64,000 nt of DNA from Poecilobothrus nobilitatus (Eukaryota > Arthropoda > Insecta > Diptera > Dolichopodidae): positions 53,153,445-53,217,444 of the forward strand of contig OX352772.1 in NCBI GenBank assembly GCA_947095535.1, written 5' to 3'. Made by a program: the position numbers and the translations under genes. The notes beneath the pieces were generated by a model. It worked only from the letters and a program-made list of their open reading frames with translations. It searched no databases and was not told the DNA's origin. This document shows positions 59,437 to 64,000 of this stretch, piece by piece. How positions within the stretch are numbered: the stretch's first letter is position 1; each line of letters starts with the position of its first letter.

Positions 59437-59840
59437 GAGGAAGAGTGTAGAGTTGATTGTGTAAAGTACAAAACGAACAATACATGCTTTTTCAATAAAA
59501 TTTAATTATGTTTTATAAAATTTCAGATATTTTATTTAATTAAGTACCAAGACATGATGATATAAATTTAACAGTTTGGCTGACAATTACCTAAACCTGT
59601 TGCATCAAACCAACCAAATTTAACAGAGGTCGTTAGCATTAAACCCAATTTCTTTGGACAAAATTTCAGGCATATGTTAAAATTACACACTGAATTATGC
59701 TCATAAAAAAAACAGAAGTTATATGACAGTTATCCGAACCAATAAACAGTTGTATAAAAATGAAATGGTAAGAGTTTCAGAATTCTAGCATGGACGGAAG
59801 GACATATACATATAGGTAAATAAATTTAGAATTCAATCAT
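59437..59840 (-). mobile_element. Mini-me-like element I, heavily decayed
   Basis: Left end GAGGAAGAGTGTAGAGTTGA, AAAATTTCAGATATTTT, AACCTGTTGCATCAAACCAA and AATTTAACAGAGGTCGTTAG match modules of elements C-G. ATGGACGGAAGGACATA is a worn (GGAC) tract, and AATTTAGAATTCAATCATGA a worn core. The terminal CGGGTAT is lost. Confidence 0.65.
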
Positions 59841-60208
59841 GAATCATATAAATAAGACATTCTCTAAATTTTATTATATGAACTATGAACATCCGTTGTA
59901 TTTTTTTTTTATGATATCAAATTTGCAGATATTTAAAAGCAGATACTTTAACCCTCACTCACTCAACAACTCTTTAAGTCAATTTCATCATATAAAAAAA
60001 GCCTTTTTAATTAGTTTTATTCCTTTTAAGCTCATCTTCTCAGACATATTTATTTAAGTGTAAAATGATTTCAATTTTCATAAAAGTGATCTGAGTAAAG
60101 GATCAAATAATTAAACTTTTAATGCATAAGATTTTTACCAAAATCTTATTTGTTACCAGTTTAATTTAGAAGGATGAAAAATGGAAACGATAACGGAAAA
60201 AAAATTAA
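59841..60208. other. No gene recognised
   Basis: The 72-codon frame at 59839-60057 has no domain features and overlaps the edge of element I. Confidence 0.45.
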
Positions 60209-60558
60209 GAGGGTATTGGAGTTTGAATCCCTCTCAGAATTAAAAAATAAGAAATAATTTTTTAATTTTTTTATTAATAATCTGTATCGTATAATAATAA
60301 TAATAATTAAAAAATAGTAGTATTACTAATAATAGCTGCTACAGTGAAGCTGCCTTCAATTATTACCTTATGCAAGCTGTTACATACTGCTATATGTTGT
60401 AACTGCGTTGATGACTATCATCACTGATAGCAAAATAATATTAATAATAAAACACGGATCCATATAGTTTCCATACAGTTCCACTCCCCAATTCAAAGTT
60501 TTCCCATTCTTGTTTCCTACATCTATTGACAAGTCAACAAGTTAACATACTGCGTTAG
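60209..60558 (+). mobile_element. SINE-C copy 2
   Basis: A B-box-like GAGTTTGAATCCCTCTC head remnant, TAATAATAATAATAATTAAA tract, then AATAGCTGCTACAGTGAAGC, TATGTTGTAACTGCG, ATCATCACTGATAGCAAAAT, TACAGTTCCACTCCCCAATT and ATACTGCGTT. It shares order and wording with 56633-57190. The A box part is lost. Confidence 0.7.
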
Positions 60559-62100
60559 TAAGTAGATTTAATCTGTAAAATGTAACATTACAAAGAGGTT
60601 ATTCTTGGTATATTTGAAAAATTTCTATAAATATTTTCTTGAAACTGTACTGAAACTTACTTAGCCACTTAGCCACTTACTTAGTTACTTAGCCACAATA
60701 GAAAAATATTAAATGATGAAATGGCAACTAAAATTAGATAGCTGCTAAAATTAAAGTTAAAGTTATTGGTTGATTTTTTAATTTTTTACAAAATGGGTTT
60801 ATGATTTACATCAGCTTACTAAATATCTACTAAAATCTTTTTAGTGTTTTTAATTTTTTAATTTTAGATCCATTGTTTTTTTGCTAGCAAAGCATAAGTA
60901 TAGTATTTATTTGCCACAGTTCGCATTTTGTAGTAAAATTCATAATTGAAAAGATCTCTACTAAGTCTACACTAAAAAATACTTGACTTACTTAAAAAAA
61001 GTATTTTAATAAAACAAAAAAACCAAAAAAATCAATCACAATTAAATAATGAATATAATAAAATAAATATTTTAAAATAATATGTACATTTGTATTTAAT
61101 AATTCTAATATGAATAATCTAAAATACACGAAATTCCTAATAAGGTTTAAGAAATGAAAATTAAAACTTTACATAAATTAAATTTTAAATGAAATTAAAG
61201 AACATAAACAAAATAAGATTATTCTTCCTTTTAACATAAATATTATTCACAAGTTAGTGTTTCCACATCACGAAATTCAATTGTATATACACTTTAATCA
61301 TTCCACTATCATATTTCATTTCATACTTAAATATTATTACTAACCAAATACCATTTACATGCATATCTAAGCATATCTAAGAATAAAAGATGATCTTTGT
61401 ATATTATTTTAAAAGTCAACTTTCTTAGAAAATATATTAACACTCAATAGGATTCATAAATTATATGTTTTGTTTTCTTTTGAACATTTTGGCATAAATG
61501 TTCGTTTATCAGTTGTACATGGATATTTTTTTTTTACTTGATTTATTCTACGATTGCTTAGTACAGTGTGATTTAAAATATTTAACAATTATTATTTAAT
61601 AATTTTATAAAAATGTATGCCTATTCCCAACATGAAAACCCTAAGACGGTTACGAATTATTTACTCTTGTGTTACAATAATTGGCCGTTCATTTATAATG
61701 TGGAATGACCACTATGTGCTATGATCTTATCCAACAATCTTATCGCAGATTATCCTGTTATTTTACAAATTCTCTGGGTATTTGTTTTCCAAACTCTCCA
61801 AACCATCAAATAATGTTGTTTTTCTAAATTTTCATTTAGTTTCCGTCAAGTTTCACCAATCTATTTCAATTTTCTTTTTCACATCTCAACAATAATCATT
61901 TGTTACCTTATTTTGTAACCTATTTGCCATAGTTTAAGATTTGACATGGTGTGCGATTATTGTAGCTTTATGATGCGGCAAAAAAATCATCAATTGCATC
62001 ATCTTCAATTTTTTCATCATCAAAAATTTCACAATTTTTTTTATCATACATTATTTACGACATTCCCTATTTCGCTGGCATACACATGAAGATATTTTAT
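60559..62100. other. AT-rich DNA without recognisable gene
   Basis: A short CTTACTTAGCCACTTAGCCA-type tandem word occurs near 60655-60692; nothing else recognised. Confidence 0.5.
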
Positions 62101-62222
62101 TTTTTTTTTAGTTCATTCCCCTGTCACATAAATGTGGAAATTACACAGCCTCTCCTTTTCAGGCGTGGCTGTAAATGTCGTAAGGGGGAATTATTCTTAC
62201 GCCGTCGAGTGTGGGATAGGCC
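62101..62222 (-). mobile_element. SINE-A copy 6, 3' part with intact hairpin arms
   Basis: Minus strand: GGCGTAAGAATAATTCCCCC, TTACGACATTTACAGCCACG, CCTGAAAAGGAGAGGCTGTG, TAATTTCCACATTTATGTGA, CAGGGGAATGAACTAAAAAA. The two hairpins of the 3' domain are well preserved. The tRNA-like head is truncated within the B box region (GGCCTATCCCACACTCGACG). The 61-codon plus-strand frame at 62086 crosses it by chance. Confidence 0.8.
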
Positions 62223-63245
62223 CCGAAGAAATTTAACATTACTGTTGAAAATACTGAATTTGGGGTATTGAAAAATTGTTGATGAAAGTAATAATCCCTA
62301 CTGTGGAAATATCTTGATACCTCAAAATAATATAAAGGAATTTGCTTGTTGTCAGAACCTTTAAATTGATGAATTCTAATATAATCTTATGTATTTAAAA
62401 AAAAAAACGTTAATAAATATAAATTTCATATAAATAAATATAAATTCATACAAATTCTAAATGAAACTGAAAGAATTTTTTGACATCGTTCGTTCCTTAA
62501 ACATTTATTTAACATCACTACTTTTGTTACCAATAGTCATAGCGATTCTGTTAGCAATATAACTGCGTTACTAATAGGTGCCGCTCTTGTGAAGAGAACA
62601 AAAATTACTTTTTAGCTTCAATGACATACACATTATTTGAACTGATATTTTTCCTTGGGCTGTGGCTCCTACGACATACATTTAGATTAAAAATAAATGT
62701 GTGGCCAATAATTTTCTTTCAAACACTCTGTAAATAATATTTTGCTAAATTAGAAAGCCATACTAATTTAAATAGAACAGTGACGATCTGTTTATTTTAT
62801 TAGAGAACCATGAATTAAGTATGAATTCTGAAACATAAGGGAATTTATTTAAGTTTTTTTACTGTGTTCCTACAATAACTATAGTAAAGTATTCATTAGA
62901 TTTTATTAACTGAATTTTTAAATTATTGAGAAATGCGTTGTAAGTGAATCAATATTATATTATACAAAAGTAAATATTAGGTGGGTACTGAACCTTGTTT
63001 CATTTCACGTGAGATCTAAAAATAGAGAAAGCGTAAAGATAAACTATACAAACTGAACAATACATAAACTGAATGAGAGTCACTTTAACGAGGAAAAAAT
63101 GTTGACACCAATTCTGCTATAGAATATGTGATCACAATACTATTATTAATCTGGATATGATCTGATCATGGTTTAAATGCAAAATTGAAATTTCAACGAC
63201 ATAAGCTGTTCGGTATTGATTTGACACTCCTTTTTATCTATTTTA
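62223..63245. other. AT-rich DNA without recognisable gene
   Basis: AGCAATATAACTGCGTTACT near 62553 faintly resembles the end of SINE-C. No gene. Confidence 0.45.
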
Positions 63246-63645
63246 AAATATAAATGAGAAAGAGCTTAGAATTTACTATATCAACTTTAGAATACTCAAG
63301 AACTTTAGCATACTCCAAAGAAAATAACATATGCATATAGTGTTTCCATATAATATACTGTCATATATTTATATACCTTTTGAGCTATACTCATATATAA
63401 ACAATTAGTATACATACATATATTTTAGCATTTATATAAAAAGTGAATGGTAAAAACTACAGAATTTTAGCCCTCGTGGTTTTTTATATTAAACTAAATC
63501 GACTCAGAATTCAATTCTCAGCAAGTATATATATATATATACATATTTCGATATCTATCCCGTCTTCAACTTAATGATATATTTTTTGTGTCACAAATGA
63601 AAACGCAAATTTATGTTCGCACAGATATAATAAATGATGAAGCAA
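63246..63645 (-). mobile_element. Mini-me-like element J, heavily decayed
   Basis: GAGAAAGAGCTTAGAATTTA then ATCAACTTTAGAATACTC at the left; TCGACTCAGAATTCAATTCT is the core; TGTGTCACAAATGA and TTCGCACAGATATAA are worn forms of the terminal region. A TA tract (63525-63541) lies immediately after the core. Confidence 0.6.
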
Positions 63646-64000
63646 AAATTTCACTGAGAAATTTTCCTATAGGAAAAGGAAAACTAAACTTTTGGAAATT
63701 CACATTCTAAGAATAATGAAACACGTTTTTGTTTCTCTAGATCTTCAGGATTAAAGAATGAAAGGCGGTACACTAATTCTGATATAAAATATTTAATATT
63801 TAATTTAAGAACAACAATACAGAATTTGTTTAATAAAACAAAAATTAAATTAAATTAAAAATTTAAAGTTTATTTTAATAGAAAACCTCTCGTTTAATAA
63901 AATTAAACTCACCACTGCTTCTTTAAAACTTTATTTAAAAAAAATAAATAAAATTTATACAATATTAAATTACATATGCATATGTATTGTAATATACGTG
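63646..64000. other. AT-rich DNA without recognisable gene
   Basis: Nothing recognised to the end of the window. Confidence 0.5.

Overview
This is a very AT-rich, gene-poor stretch of eukaryotic, probably insect, nuclear DNA. Three things support this: abundant transposon remnants of animal type (hAT transposase, Jockey-like non-LTR reverse transcriptase fragments, tRNA-derived SINEs); repeats with the layout described for dipteran 'mini-me' elements (a conserved core beside a (GTCC)n microsatellite, with ATACCC... ends); and constant poly-A, poly-T and (TA)n tracts. A fly is the best guess, but the species cannot be named. I found no convincing host gene, rRNA gene, functional tRNA gene or CRISPR array. 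The window could lie between genes or inside a very large intron. Most open frames are short and low-complexity, or run through tandem repeats.

Layout. 1-16.5 kb is almost pure AT desert, with a 16-17 bp minisatellite (2.07 kb), two SINE-A copies (5.9 and 13.8 kb), two GC-richer islands (5.4 and 7.0-7.5 kb) and a 427-bp inverted-repeat element (7.6 kb). 16.5-19.4 kb is a complete ATACCCTACACCT-ended element whose interior is about sixteen tandem copies of a 146-bp unit. 21-26.6 kb is a transposon graveyard: LINE fragments, a two-copy element (X) interrupted by a mini-me-like insertion, a foldback element and SINE-B. 31-40 kb holds more mini-me-like copies, an 844-bp direct duplication (33.4-35.1 kb) and a 142-bp array (36.6-37.1 kb). 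42-51 kb holds SINE-A copies, a second foldback element, the uninterrupted inverted partner of element X, and three mini-me-like copies. 52.4-55.3 kb holds an 85-bp tandem array followed by a nearly intact hAT transposon. 56-64 kb holds SINE-A, SINE-B and SINE-C copies, a Jockey-like LINE tail and two decayed mini-me-like copies.

The only substantial coding unit is the hAT transposase (53303-55137), split by one -1 frameshift. Its element has a perfect 14-bp terminal inverted repeat and a perfect 8-bp target duplication (ATCATAAG). The rest is an ecosystem of non-autonomous repeats: at least ten mini-me-like copies in two end-types, six SINE-A, two SINE-B, two SINE-C, and foldback elements with a shared core but different arms. 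LINE fragments of the kind that could have mobilised the SINEs are present only as broken pieces. All family assignments come from reading the sequence; no database search was made.
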